In this document: positions 9,391-19,583 of the stretch, piece after piece
Layout of the letters: each line of letters starts with the position of its first letter
How positions within the stretch are numbered: the stretch's first letter is position 1
Source of the DNA: Clostridiales bacterium
GTDB lineage: Bacteria; Bacillota; Clostridia; Peptostreptococcales; Anaerovoracaceae
Reading direction: 5' to 3'
Length of the DNA: 64,000 nt
NCBI GenBank assembly: GCA_015058275.1
Contig: SVCQ01000003.1
Span: 1-64,000 of the forward strand
Notes under the pieces: generated by a model
The model's input: only the letters and a program-made list of their open reading frames with translations
Databases searched by the model: none
Told to the model about the DNA's origin: nothing
Translations under genes and position numbers: made by a program

Positions 9391-11592
9391 TCACTCCGCC
9401 TGACTGAAGTCCTCGTTATCGAGTCTCTGGCGCTCGACCAGCTCTGCAAAGAAGCCCTTCTTTGCTATGAGCTCATCGTAATTGCCGTCCTCGATTATCC
9501 TGCCTCCGTCGAGCACAAGTATGCGGTCGCAGTGCCTGATCGTCGAAAGCCTGTGAGCTATTACGATACGGGTGCAGCCCATCGCATCAAGAGCTTCGGA
9601 CACCTGTCTCTGCGTCTTGTTGTCGAGAGCAGATGTAGCCTCATCGAACATCAGGAGTTTTGGCTTAGGCGCGATAGCTCTTGCTATCATGATACGCTGT
9701 CTCTGGCCGCCGGAGATTCCTCCCTGGCCCTCGCTTATGATGGTGTGCATGCCCATAGGCATCTCGCGTATGTCATCTGCTATGCCCGCCTTCTCGGCTG
9801 CCTCCCAGGCATCATCGAGTGTCAGTTCAGGATCAGTGATGACGATATTGCTGTATATGTCGCCCTGGAAGAGCCCGCTTGACTGCATTACGGTACCGAT
9901 ATTGCGTCTCAGTGTACCGAGATCCATGCTGTTGATGTCCTTGCCGTCGAAATAGATCGCTCCCTTTTCGGGCTTTTCGAATCCGAGCAGCAGCCTCATG
10001 ATGGTGGACTTGCCGCAGCCTGTCTTGCCTACGATGGCGACATACTCGCCGGGTTTGATCTTGAACGATATGTCTCTGACGATATACGGGGTATCATCGC
10101 TGTAGCGGAATGTCACGTGATCCATCTCGACTCCACCGGATATGGACGTGACAAGCTCCCTGCCCTCTGTTGTCTCAGGCTCTGCATTGAGGAACGGCTC
10201 TGCCATCTCAAGTATAGGCTGTATCTGCGCGGCCGACAGGGCCGTGCCTGCAAGAGTTGTGAACGCTCCCATGACCATGCCGTAGGCAGTCATGAAGGCA
10301 AAGTACGACGACTGATCAATGCCGCTCTCAACCGCGAGATAGTACAGGACTATGTTCGACACGAGAGTTATTGCCGTAGTGATGACCGGGTTGATCTTGA
10401 TGAACAGCGGCGGATTGTATGTGAGCTCCGCCTCCTGTGCATAGAGATTGAGCCATCTTGCGAACATTCTCTTCTCGGCTCCGGCCAGCTTTATCTTTTG
10501 TACGCCGGATATCATGGCGTATGACATTCCGGATTCCTTGGCGGCAACCTGCAGCTGTTTGCGGTTGACGTTGATCTGGATAAGCGTGGTGATCGTCGAG
10601 AATGCCACGGTTACGAGCATGATGACCAGCGACGGTATGACGAGCACTGCGGCAAAGTGGAATATCTGTGTCACGTACAGGAGCGATGACAGAGATGACA
10701 GCGCCGAAGTTATTACCAGACCCATCAGAATGCTGCAGAGCTGACTGACCGACATGGCGCGGCTCTTGAGCTCGCCCGGGCTGTACTGCCTGAAGAAGCT
10801 CGCCGGAAGAGACATCAGTCTCATCATCATGGCCGACTGTACGGCGACCGAGGTCTTGGTATCGAGCCGCTTGGCTACAAGCCCCTGCACGCTTGTCATC
10901 AGCTGTGAGGATATCGTCACGGCGACCATGCATACTGCAATGCCGATAAGGGCTTTTGAACTGCCGCTCATACGGACAGGCCCGGTAAGAGCCTTGGTGG
11001 CACGAGGCATGACAAGCCCTATCACCGTAATGGCAAGGGTCGCTGCGATCAGCATCACGATATCAGTCATTGTAACGCTGTGCCTCATGAAGGCGATCAG
11101 GTCCGTGATCTTGAGCTTTTTCTTAGGAAGAGGCTTGTAGAGTACAAGCGCCTTGTCGCCAAGAGCTGCTTCGTTATTGCGGCCGACCTTTATGATCTTG
11201 TCGGTCTCAGGGTCCTTGTATGTATACCCACTGATGTGGTGAGGGATGAGAGCTACGACAGTCCCGTCCTCAAGGCGTCCCAGCATCGGTCCGAAGGCAT
11301 CCTTGTACCAGCCCGGTGTGAGATCGACGGTCCTGTACATGACGCCGTGCGGACGAAGAGCATAATCGAGCTGATCCATCGGATCCGTGATCGATTCAGG
11401 CACATCCACCGGTTTGTAATGGTAGTATCTCAGCACTTCATCAATTGCGTTTTTGGTGATGATGCGTTCATCACTGAACTTCTGGGCGCTTCTCTCGCCC
11501 AGTATGACTCCGGCTATCTGGAAGAAGGAATCTTCAAGAAGCTCGTTGTCGGCATTACGCCTTTCTTCGATTTGGTTTTCAAACCAGCCCAT
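9391..11592 (-). CDS. NHLM-type peptide export ABC transporter, permease/ATP-binding (second-subunit type)
   Basis: 733 aa; TM domain plus ABC domain (VGKTGCGKSTIMRLLLG, GGISGGQRQRIMIARAIAPKPKLLMFDEATSALD); no C39 domain; paired with a C39-ABC gene. Confidence 0.82.
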   Translation of the reverse strand: MGWFENQIEERRNADNELLEDSFFQIAGVILGERSAQKFSDERIITKNAIDEVLRYYHYKPVDVPESITDPMDQLDYALRPHGVMYRTVDLTPGWYKDAFGPMLGRLEDGTVVALIPHHISGYTYKDPETDKIIKVGRNNEAALGDKALVLYKPLPKKKLKITDLIAFMRHSVTMTDIVMLIAATLAITVIGLVMPRATKALTGPVRMSGSSKALIGIAVCMVAVTISSQLMTSVQGLVAKRLDTKTSVAVQSAMMMRLMSLPASFFRQYSPGELKSRAMSVSQLCSILMGLVITSALSSLSSLLYVTQIFHFAAVLVIPSLVIMLVTVAFSTITTLIQINVNRKQLQVAAKESGMSYAMISGVQKIKLAGAEKRMFARWLNLYAQEAELTYNPPLFIKINPVITTAITLVSNIVLYYLAVESGIDQSSYFAFMTAYGMVMGAFTTLAGTALSAAQIQPILEMAEPFLNAEPETTEGRELVTSISGGVEMDHVTFRYSDDTPYIVRDISFKIKPGEYVAIVGKTGCGKSTIMRLLLGFEKPEKGAIYFDGKDINSMDLGTLRRNIGTVMQSSGLFQGDIYSNIVITDPELTLDDAWEAAEKAGIADDIREMPMGMHTIISEGQGGISGGQRQRIMIARAIAPKPKLLMFDEATSALDNKTQRQVSEALDAMGCTRIVIAHRLSTIRHCDRILVLDGGRIIEDGNYDELIAKKGFFAELVERQRLDNEDFSQAE

Positions 11593-11606
11593 GACTTCCC
11601 TCCTTC

Positions 11607-13808
11607 CTATTCGTTAGAGACAAGGTCTGCATAAGCACCGCCGAGCTTCATCAGCTCTTCGTGCGTACCGCGCTCTGCGACAAGTCCGTGATCGAGCACG
11701 ATGATCTCATCGCAGTCTCTCACGGTGGAGAGTCTGTGAGCGATTACGATGCATGTGATACCTCTGTCCTTGATGGATTTGACTACTTCGTATTCGGTCC
11801 TGGCATCAAGCGCGCTCGTGGCCTCATCGAGTATGATGATGGTCGGGTCCTGTGCCAGCACACGCGCGATCTCAAGACGCTGACGCTGTCCGCCGGACAG
11901 GTCCTGGCCTCCGCTTGTCAGTTTGTGTTTGTAGCCGCCCGGAAGCTGGACTATATCGTCATGGATCTGCGCATCGCGCGCTGCCATTATCATTTCGAAA
12001 TCAAGAATGGTGTCATCCCACATCTTGATGTTGTTGGCTACAGTATCCTCAAAGAGGATGATATCCTGATCCACTACAGCGAGGGATCCGGATACGATGT
12101 CTCTCGGATACGCGCTGCGCGGTTTGCCGTCAAAGAGTATCTCGCCGCTCCACGGCTGATAAAGTCCCGAAACGAGCTTGGATATGGTGGACTTGCCGCA
12201 GCCCGAAGCACCGACAAGAGCCACCCTGTCTCCTGTCTTGAGAGACAGTGAGAAGTCTCTGATGAGAGGTTCCTCAAGGCTTGAGTATCCGAATGTCACA
12301 TTCCTGAGCTCTATATTGCCCTTAAGCTTGGTGAGAGGCATATCCTCAGCAGACTCATCCGAAAGAGCCTCGTCTTCCGGATACTCCATCACGTCCTCTA
12401 CACGCTCCATCTCTGTACGCATCTCCTGTATTGTCTGACCCGCAGTGACCATTGTCATCGCAGGAGCCATGAACGCTGTCAGGAAGCCCTGGAACATTAT
12501 GACTGAACCGAGTGTGAAGTCGCCTCTCATTACCAGCCAGACACCGAGTACGAGTACGGCTGAGCCGGCTATGCTGGTGAAGAACACCGGCAGCATTCCG
12601 AGGTACTGATCGGTACGGGCTGTCTTGACATCCTGGGCATTGACCGATGCCTGATATCCGGCCCATTTGCGGAAGAAGCCGTTCTCGGCTCCGCTGGCCT
12701 TGATGGTCTCGATCATCTCGATGCCTGTAACAGTCGAAGACTCGAGCATTCCGGCATCTCTGAGCTGTACACGTGTTATGTTGATGCGCTTATCGGATAT
12801 GATGCGCGACAGAACTATGTTGATGATAAGAGTGGATAATCCGACAGCTGTGAGCATCGGGCTCTGTTTGATCATGAGCACCAGATAGAACACCATCATG
12901 ATGGTGTTGAGCAGCATCGGTCCGAATGTCTGGACGAGTATGTTCGCAATGGATGCGTTCATCATCTGTCTGGACTGGATATCTCCCGCAAGGCGCTGGG
13001 AGAAGAACTCCATCGGCAGGCGGAGGACCTTCCACATGTATGATGAATTGCCTATGACCGCCATCTTGCCGTTGATCTTGAGCGAGTATATCGCCTGCGC
13101 CCACTCAACTATGAGCTGCATCACGGCAAATGCGACCAGGGCCATTATGAACGGATAAAGCCAGTCAGGATTCCTGCCTGTCAGGAGCCTGTCCATGAAT
13201 ATCCTCGAGTTGACCGAATTGACTATTCCGAAGAGATATGTGATCACCGTGGTGAGCATAACAAAGGCGACCGCTGCTCCGGCGCCTATCAGGCGCTTGC
13301 GGGCAAAGCGGAGTGTGCTCCTGCGCTTGCCGCTTGGCTCGAAATTCTCTCCCGGCACCGGTACTATGACGACACCGGTAAATGACTCGTCAAAGGTCTT
13401 CCAGTCGACCTTTACGGTGCCTCTGGCAGGATCGTTGATGACCGCGGTATCCCCTTTGAATCCGTCCAGCACAACGAAGTGATTCATGTCCCAGTGGATG
13501 ATGCACGGATACTGTCCGTTGTCCCTGAGAGCCTCAGGGCTCATCCTGTAAGCATTGACATCAAAGCCGTAGTTGACGGCCGCAAGATATATATTTTTGG
13601 CTTTGGAGCCGTCACGGGAAACGCCGCAGTCACGGCGCGCCTGTTCGAGCGGCACCCACTTGCTGTAATAAGCCATGACCATGCAAAGAGCAGCCGCGCC
13701 GCACTCAAGTGCTTCGAGCTGCATGACAACAGGGACCTTGGCGACCCCCTTTGTCAGTGTTGGTTTGACTTTTGTCTTAGTAGCCTTATTGTTTGCTGTA
13801 TCTGCCAT
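11607..13808 (-). CDS. NHLM-type ABC transporter with intact N-terminal C39 peptidase
   Basis: 733 aa; C39 motif VPVVMQLEALECGAAAL, His in NHFVVLDGF, Asp in INDPARG; ABC motifs VGASGCGKSTI, LSGGQRQRLEIARVLAQDPTIIILDEATSALD. Confidence 0.9.
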   Translation of the reverse strand: MADTANNKATKTKVKPTLTKGVAKVPVVMQLEALECGAAALCMVMAYYSKWVPLEQARRDCGVSRDGSKAKNIYLAAVNYGFDVNAYRMSPEALRDNGQYPCIIHWDMNHFVVLDGFKGDTAVINDPARGTVKVDWKTFDESFTGVVIVPVPGENFEPSGKRRSTLRFARKRLIGAGAAVAFVMLTTVITYLFGIVNSVNSRIFMDRLLTGRNPDWLYPFIMALVAFAVMQLIVEWAQAIYSLKINGKMAVIGNSSYMWKVLRLPMEFFSQRLAGDIQSRQMMNASIANILVQTFGPMLLNTIMMVFYLVLMIKQSPMLTAVGLSTLIINIVLSRIISDKRINITRVQLRDAGMLESSTVTGIEMIETIKASGAENGFFRKWAGYQASVNAQDVKTARTDQYLGMLPVFFTSIAGSAVLVLGVWLVMRGDFTLGSVIMFQGFLTAFMAPAMTMVTAGQTIQEMRTEMERVEDVMEYPEDEALSDESAEDMPLTKLKGNIELRNVTFGYSSLEEPLIRDFSLSLKTGDRVALVGASGCGKSTISKLVSGLYQPWSGEILFDGKPRSAYPRDIVSGSLAVVDQDIILFEDTVANNIKMWDDTILDFEMIMAARDAQIHDDIVQLPGGYKHKLTSGGQDLSGGQRQRLEIARVLAQDPTIIILDEATSALDARTEYEVVKSIKDRGITCIVIAHRLSTVRDCDEIIVLDHGLVAERGTHEELMKLGGAYADLVSNE

Positions 13809-13815
13809 CGGGACC

Positions 13816-14241
13816 TCACTCTACCGCCTTGAGCAGGAATTCAACAGGTTTGGTCTCGTCTGTGACCACTATCGCATCGTACTTGCCGTCAGGCAGATCG
13901 ACTTCTGCGACGCCGGTCTCCCTGCCGTAGTCGTCCTCCGAGACCGAGGCTATCATGTATTGCTGTGAGGCTATGCGAAGCGGCATGCCCGCCTCGAGCT
14001 TACTGCCGTCACCCACTACTACCATGGCGGTGTGATCGCTGATCACGGCATTTGCAGGCGTCGTTGTCTCAAGTGTGCCTACGCACGACCATACAAAAAC
14101 GCCGGCCATCAGCACGATAATGGCGATCAGTATCACCCATATCCCCGGATTTGTCACGTGCAGATAATCCGTGAGCTGCTCGGGCGAATTTATCCTTTCG
14201 AGTGTTTTCTCTCTGAATACGGATTGTTTCTTTCCTTCCAT
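13816..14241 (-). CDS. Short HlyD-like membrane protein of the NHLM export system
   Basis: 141 aa from MEGKKQSVFREKTLERINSPEQLTDYLHVTNPG (ORF track extends to 14286); one TM; located directly upstream of C39-ABC. Confidence 0.6.
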   Translation of the reverse strand: MEGKKQSVFREKTLERINSPEQLTDYLHVTNPGIWVILIAIIVLMAGVFVWSCVGTLETTTPANAVISDHTAMVVVGDGSKLEAGMPLRIASQQYMIASVSEDDYGRETGVAEVDLPDGKYDAIVVTDETKPVEFLLKAVE

Positions 14242-14295
14242 ATCGCTTAATCTTCCCTCTGTCATGAAGTTATAGTTCCATTTCACTAATTATAC

Positions 14296-14325
14296 AAAAA
14301 ACGGATGACTTTTTAACAGTCATCC
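14296..14325 (-). terminator. Intrinsic terminator/attenuator between precursor gene and export genes
   Basis: Minus strand GGATGACT-GTTAAAA-AGTCATCC-GTTTTTT; a TATAAT hexamer (14289-14294) follows immediately. Confidence 0.8.
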
Positions 14326-14371
14326 GCCTTAATTACTTCATTATCTTAATGATTTTGTATACCTGACAGGT

Positions 14372-14899
14372 TTACATAAACTTCGGCCCCTTGTTCCCCC
14401 ACTGTATGGCCAGATTGTCGTCACCGTCACTGAGAGGATGCTCTTCCTTTTTGCCGAGCATATTTATAAGATCATATTTGGCCTGACCTATAGCGCCCAG
14501 CACTTCTTTGTTGCAGATGCCGCTCAGGATCGACGGGCTGGCGTCATAGGCTATAACGGCTATACCGCCTGCCACATCCTCTAGTTCATCAAGGTCAAGC
14601 AGCTCCATATTTGCTTTGTCTGCAGGCTTTACAGTTCTGAATGCATAGCCCAGCCCCTCGACTTCTTCGGCTGTGAGCTCCGCTCCGTGAGCGGCGAACC
14701 ACTCGCGCGCTGCCTCAGATGTCTCGATATCTGCAAGCTCTCTGACGAGTTCCCTGTCCGAAAATATCTCCTTAAGCCTGTCTGTCTTGTTACTCATCTC
14801 AAGTTCCTCTCTATTGATAATAACTCTCAATAACTCCTTGTGTCTTTCATTGGGGAATTTTGTCTCCCTAATGAGCTTTTCAATTCTGTCTTCGTTCAT
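14372..14899 (-). CDS. Putative secreted peptide precursor with Nif11/NHLP-like leader and GG cleavage site
   Basis: Start chosen at MNEDRIEKLIRETKFPNERHKE (alternative ATG at 14797, MSNKTDRLKEIFSDRELV); leader ends LLDLDELEDVAGG; 63-aa putative core IAVIAYDASPSILSGICNK...GPKFM. Confidence 0.72.
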   Translation of the reverse strand: MNEDRIEKLIRETKFPNERHKELLRVIINREELEMSNKTDRLKEIFSDRELVRELADIETSEAAREWFAAHGAELTAEEVEGLGYAFRTVKPADKANMELLDLDELEDVAGGIAVIAYDASPSILSGICNKEVLGAIGQAKYDLINMLGKKEEHPLSDGDDNLAIQWGNKGPKFM

Positions 14900-14977
14900 T
14901 GTCGCGTCTCCGTTCCGTGCCTGTTTACGCCCTTCTGTATCTTGTACAAACAAGTCATGCCTTTTGAGACATGTTTT

Positions 14978-15490
14978 TTAATAAGCATCGCCTATCAGAT
15001 CGCGGCATTTGGCCAAAAGTCTCTGATACCTCTTGTTGACGGCCTTGGCGCTGATACCGATCAGATTGGCGACCTCGGAATCCTTGAGGTCCATCACGAA
15101 ACGCATGTTGAGGAACTCTCTCTCCTCCTCTGTGAGTCTGGAGTACAGCTCCGTGATAAGGTGCCTGTCCTCTGCGTCCCGTGAAGTCTCTCCTGTGTCT
15201 GCCGGCTCGTAGTACTCAGGCATCTCGGCACGCTTTTTGTAAGAAGCTGACCTGACCACATTGATGGCCTGGTTGTGAGCTATGCGCGACAGCCATGTCG
15301 CGATCGAAGCCTTGCCGGGATCATAACTGTCGTAGTGCTTTAATGCCAGCAAAAATGTCTCGGATACTACGTCCTCGGCCATCTCCCTGTCCAGAAGTAT
15401 GGTGTAGGTGTATTTGAAGATCCTGTCATAGTACTGTTCGTATACCTCGCCGAAGTCCGGCTTCGACGGGAACTGTATCAAATTGCTCAT
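14978..15490 (-). CDS. ECF-type RNA polymerase sigma factor
   Basis: 170 aa, region 2 (YYDRIFKYTYTILLDREMAEDVVSETFLLAL) and region 4 (LTEEEREFLNMRFVMDLKDSEVANLIGISAKAVNKRYQRLLAKC). Confidence 0.9.
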   Translation of the reverse strand: MSNLIQFPSKPDFGEVYEQYYDRIFKYTYTILLDREMAEDVVSETFLLALKHYDSYDPGKASIATWLSRIAHNQAINVVRSASYKKRAEMPEYYEPADTGETSRDAEDRHLITELYSRLTEEEREFLNMRFVMDLKDSEVANLIGISAKAVNKRYQRLLAKCRDLIGDAY

Positions 15491-15557
15491 AATGACCTCT
15501 GTTAAATAATGCTCTGTTCCGATGATAACACAATCGAAGTCATTTTTGTTTGAGTTT

Positions 15558-18161
15558 TTAACTCTCTTCTGATCTGTAGATCAAGCCCGCGCCGTCGCTG
15601 TCGCATATGAGCTTCTGTCCGTCGAGTATAGTGCCTCTTATGATGCCCTCGGCGACTTCGGTCTCTACGTTCTTTTGCAGGTACCTCTTGATAGGTCTTG
15701 CGCCGTAGTGAGGATCGTAGGCCTCATCGGCTATATAATCAAGAGCGGCGTCAGTCAGCTCGAGGTCGATATCTCTGTCCCTGAGCCTGCTGCGTATATC
15801 CGCTATGGACAGCTCGATTATGCCCTTGATCTGATCCTTGGTGAGCGGACTGAACAGGATGATATCGTCTATCCTGTTGAGGAACTCCGGTCTGAAGCTC
15901 TGTCTCAGCTGGGACAGTACATTCTCCTTGACATCATCGGCGATGGTGCCGTCATCTGTCATGTTGTCGATGAGCTCCATGCTGCCGATATTGGATGTCA
16001 TGATGACTATGGTGTTCTTGAAGTCGACCGTCCTGCCCTGGTTGTCGGTCAGGCGTCCGTCGTCAAGAAGCTGAAGCAGGATGTTGAATACATCCGGATG
16101 AGCCTTTTCGATCTCGTCGAAGAGGATCACGCTGTAAGGCTTGCGCCTGACAGCCTCTGTCAGCTGTCCGCCCTCATCGTATCCGACATACCCCGGAGGC
16201 GCTCCTACCAGTCTCGAGACTGAGTGCTTCTCCATATACTCGGACATGTCTATCCTGATCATGTTTCGTTCTGTATCAAAGAGGGATTCAGACAGCGCCT
16301 TGGCGAGCTCTGTCTTGCCCACTCCGGTAGGTCCGAGGAAGATGAACGAACCGATAGGTCTGTTCTCGTCCTTAAGTCCGGCCCTGGCTCTCAGTATGGC
16401 CTCGGATACGGCCTTGACGCCCTCCTCCTGGCCTATGACTCTTTTGTGGAGTATATCAGGCAGCCTCAGGAGCTTGTCGCGCTCGGTCTCAACCAGCTTG
16501 CTCACAGGGATGCCCGTCCAGCCGGATACCACCTCGGCGATCTCCTCCTCGGTCACCCTTGCGGTGAGCATCCTCTTCTCTTCATTTGCGGCCGCTATCT
16601 CTTCTCTTTCGTTAAGCTCCTTTTCGAGACCCGGTATTATACCGTTCCCGAGTTCGGACATCTTTTCAAAATCTCTGATACGCTCCGCCGCATTGTATTC
16701 ACGTCTGGCCTCGTCAAGCCTATCCCTTAATTCCTGTACATCACTGATGATCTTCTTTTCGTTCTCCCACTGCGCGTTCAGATTAGTGAACTGCTCGTTG
16801 AGCTCGGCAAGATCCTTTTCAAGAGCCTCAAGTCTCGCCTTTGACGCCTTGTCGTCCTCATCGGCGAGCGAGCGCTTTTCCATTTCAAGCCGGGTCATCT
16901 TGCGTTCGATCTCATCCAGCTCCTCCGGTTTGCTGTCGATCTCGGTGCGCACGCGTGCCGCAGCCTCATCCATCAGGTCGATAGCCTTATCAGGCAGGAA
17001 TCTGTCGCTTATGTACTTGTCGGAAAGCACCGCGCAGGCTACAAGCGCGTTGTCCGTGATGGTGATACCCTGGTGATGGTTTTCGTACTTCTCCTTGAGT
17101 CCGCGGAGGATGGCAATGGTGTCCTCGACATTCGGCTGATCGACCATTACCTTCTGGAACCTCCTCTCAAGAGCGGCGTCCTTTTCGATATACAGTCTGT
17201 ATTCGTCAAGTGTCGTCGCGCCTATGCAATGCAGCTCGCCCCTCGCCAGCTTCGGCTTTAGGAGATTGCCCGCATCCATCGACCCCTCGGTCCTGCCGGC
17301 TCCCACTATATTGTGTATCTCATCGATAAACATGATGATGCGCCCGTCGGACTTCTCGACTTCGTTGAGCACGGCCTTGAGCCTCTCCTCGAATTCGCCC
17401 CTGTATTTGGCGCCCGCTATGAGAGCACCCATATCCAGGGCGTATATGGTCTTGTCCTTGAGTCCCTCGGGCACGTCCCCGTCGAGTATCCTCTGTGCCA
17501 GGCCCTCCACCACCGCGGTCTTGCCGACACCCGGCTCTCCTATGAGGACAGGATTGTTTTTGGTCCTGCGGGACAGTATCTGTATGAGGTGCCTGATCTC
17601 GGAGTCTCTTCCGATCACGGGATCCAGCTTGCCGGCCTCTGCCATCTCCACAAGGTCTCTGCCATACTTTGCAAGGGCATCATAATTGCCCTCAGGGTCC
17701 GGACTGGTATTCCTCTGATTGCCTCTCACCTTTATCAGCTCCTCGAGGAATTTTTCCTTTGTAATGCCGTATCTGATAAAGATCCTCTGGCTCGGTGTGC
17801 CCCTTTCGTCGAGAAGAGCCAGATATACTGAATCTACGCCGACGTATTCGTCTCTGAACTGGTTCACGGCGATATTCTCGGCATTCATCAGGATCTTTGA
17901 GAACCTGGCTGAGATGCCCGGCTGAGCGTTGCTGCCGGATACCTTTGAGAGCTTGCCTACCTCAGTCTGTACGTCTCTTGTGACTGCTATGATGTTGACC
18001 CCCATGGACTGAAGCAGCTTTGGGATCAGTCCGTCCTCCTGTTTGAGCAGCGCGAGATGGATGTGCTCGCCGTCGATGGTAGGATTGCCTTCGACTATGG
18101 CGAGGTTCTGCGCATCCATTACCGCCTGCTGCGCGTTCTGTGTGAATTTTTCGATGTTCAT
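15558..18161 (-). CDS. clpB: ATP-dependent chaperone ClpB
   Basis: 867 aa, two AAA+ domains ([35 protein letters not shown]) with coiled-coil middle domain. Confidence 0.96.
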   Translation of the reverse strand: MNIEKFTQNAQQAVMDAQNLAIVEGNPTIDGEHIHLALLKQEDGLIPKLLQSMGVNIIAVTRDVQTEVGKLSKVSGSNAQPGISARFSKILMNAENIAVNQFRDEYVGVDSVYLALLDERGTPSQRIFIRYGITKEKFLEELIKVRGNQRNTSPDPEGNYDALAKYGRDLVEMAEAGKLDPVIGRDSEIRHLIQILSRRTKNNPVLIGEPGVGKTAVVEGLAQRILDGDVPEGLKDKTIYALDMGALIAGAKYRGEFEERLKAVLNEVEKSDGRIIMFIDEIHNIVGAGRTEGSMDAGNLLKPKLARGELHCIGATTLDEYRLYIEKDAALERRFQKVMVDQPNVEDTIAILRGLKEKYENHHQGITITDNALVACAVLSDKYISDRFLPDKAIDLMDEAAARVRTEIDSKPEELDEIERKMTRLEMEKRSLADEDDKASKARLEALEKDLAELNEQFTNLNAQWENEKKIISDVQELRDRLDEARREYNAAERIRDFEKMSELGNGIIPGLEKELNEREEIAAANEEKRMLTARVTEEEIAEVVSGWTGIPVSKLVETERDKLLRLPDILHKRVIGQEEGVKAVSEAILRARAGLKDENRPIGSFIFLGPTGVGKTELAKALSESLFDTERNMIRIDMSEYMEKHSVSRLVGAPPGYVGYDEGGQLTEAVRRKPYSVILFDEIEKAHPDVFNILLQLLDDGRLTDNQGRTVDFKNTIVIMTSNIGSMELIDNMTDDGTIADDVKENVLSQLRQSFRPEFLNRIDDIILFSPLTKDQIKGIIELSIADIRSRLRDRDIDLELTDAALDYIADEAYDPHYGARPIKRYLQKNVETEVAEGIIRGTILDGQKLICDSDGAGLIYRSEES

Positions 18162-18246
18162 TTAGGCTCCTTTCGCCGCGTACAGTCGCGGCTTTGTATA
18201 TATGTATTGCGTTCAAAAACGCGTCTTTAACGATTTTGCTGATTAG

Positions 18247-18275
18247 ATAATAGTACAATTTCCAAGGCTTGTAAA
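18247..18275 (-). promoter_or_regulatory. Promoter of clpB
   Basis: Minus strand TTTACA-N17-TATTAT. Confidence 0.55.
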
Positions 18276-18282
18276 GACTTTT

Positions 18283-18309
18283 TTAGCACTCTTCTTATTA
18301 GAGTGCTAA
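18283..18309. promoter_or_regulatory. CIRCE operator (HrcA binding site)
   Basis: TTAGCACTC-N9-GAGTGCTAA, perfect match to consensus, upstream of clpB. Confidence 0.95.
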
Positions 18310-18332
18310 CAATTTTGCGTTTTGGGAGCAAG

Positions 18333-18356
18333 TAAAACGCCCGCCTTGCGGCGAGC
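18333..18356 (-). terminator. Terminator downstream of ddl
   Basis: Minus strand GCTCGCC-GCAA-GGCGGGC-GTTTT (one G-U pair). Confidence 0.55.
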
Positions 18357-18367
18357 GCCGGATGTAC

Positions 18368-19567
18368 TTACTCGCCCTGCTTGCCGCCGAGTCTGGCGTT
18401 TGCGAGAATGTTGGTGTCGAATGTGAATGTGAGGGCTTCCTCGGTCCTCATCCTCTTTAGAGCAAGCTCTATCATCCTGCTCAGGAGCTCTTTGTACGGA
18501 ACTCCCACAGGCTCCCAGAGATAGAACGCCAGCGATCCCGGTATAGGATTGATCTCGTTGAAGTAAAGCCTGCCGCTTTCCTCATCGATCATGAAGTCTA
18601 TCCTCGATACTCCGTTGCAGCCAAGAGCCTTAAAGGCCTTTACCGCAAGCTCGCGTATCTCCTCTCTCTTGCCAGGAGCAAGCTCAGCCGGGATCTTCCT
18701 TGAGAGATTGGCCATGCCGGCTCCCTTGGAGCCGCCTGATTTGGCGCCGCCCTTTTTGCCTCCGCTGTTAACATACTTGTCCTCGTAGCTTAATATCTCG
18801 CCCGATGTCAGAGGCTCCTCGCACTCCGAAGCTATGGCTTCGTTCTCATCTCCCAGCACAGCGCAGTTGATCTCTCTGAGCTTTGAGATCGCATGCTCTG
18901 CCATTATGCGGACAGCGTATCTGAACGCATCGTCTATAGCGTCGATGAGTTCGTCCCTGCTTTTGGCTATACCGATACCTACGCTCGAGCCCAGGTTTAC
19001 CGGCTTTATGATCACAGGATATCCGATCGTCTTCTCTATATCCCCGGCGACAGCGTCTATGTCCTCGTAGTCGGACATCGTGTAGACATTGGCATCGAGC
19101 ACAGGGACTCCCGCCTCCTTGAGGACAGCCTTTGTGATCGCCTTGTCCATGCTGATGGCCGATGCCGTCACATCAGGTCCCACGAACGGGATCCCAACGG
19201 TCTTGAGATATCCCTGGAGGGCTCCGTCCTCAACGTTGGTGCCGTGCACTACAGGGAATGCGATATCTATGTCCACAGGCTTTGCACCGCCAAGCAGCTT
19301 TGCAGGATATGGCACAAGCTGTACCCTGCCTCCCTCGTTGACCATGATGACCCTCTGAGACTTTTTGAGCAGCGCAGGGATGTCCCTGTAAGCCTTGATG
19401 TCGCCGACACTGCTGCCGGTGTACATGTCGTTGTCCTTGGTCATGTATACGGGTATTATCTCGTACTTATCCGTATCCATCGCCATGATGGCCTGGATGC
19501 CGGATATCACGGATACCTCATGCTCGACGGTCTTGCCGCCGAACAGCACAGCTACTTTGGTTTTCAT
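18368..19567 (-). CDS. ddl: D-alanine--D-alanine ligase
   Basis: Start at MKTKVAVLFGGKTVEHEVSVISG; ATP-grasp motifs; ORF track N-terminal extension (to 19837) lies inside murF and is rejected. Confidence 0.93.
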   Translation of the reverse strand: MKTKVAVLFGGKTVEHEVSVISGIQAIMAMDTDKYEIIPVYMTKDNDMYTGSSVGDIKAYRDIPALLKKSQRVIMVNEGGRVQLVPYPAKLLGGAKPVDIDIAFPVVHGTNVEDGALQGYLKTVGIPFVGPDVTASAISMDKAITKAVLKEAGVPVLDANVYTMSDYEDIDAVAGDIEKTIGYPVIIKPVNLGSSVGIGIAKSRDELIDAIDDAFRYAVRIMAEHAISKLREINCAVLGDENEAIASECEEPLTSGEILSYEDKYVNSGGKKGGAKSGGSKGAGMANLSRKIPAELAPGKREEIRELAVKAFKALGCNGVSRIDFMIDEESGRLYFNEINPIPGSLAFYLWEPVGVPYKELLSRMIELALKRMRTEEALTFTFDTNILANARLGGKQGE

Positions 19568-19583
19568 ATAAGCTCCTTTATAA

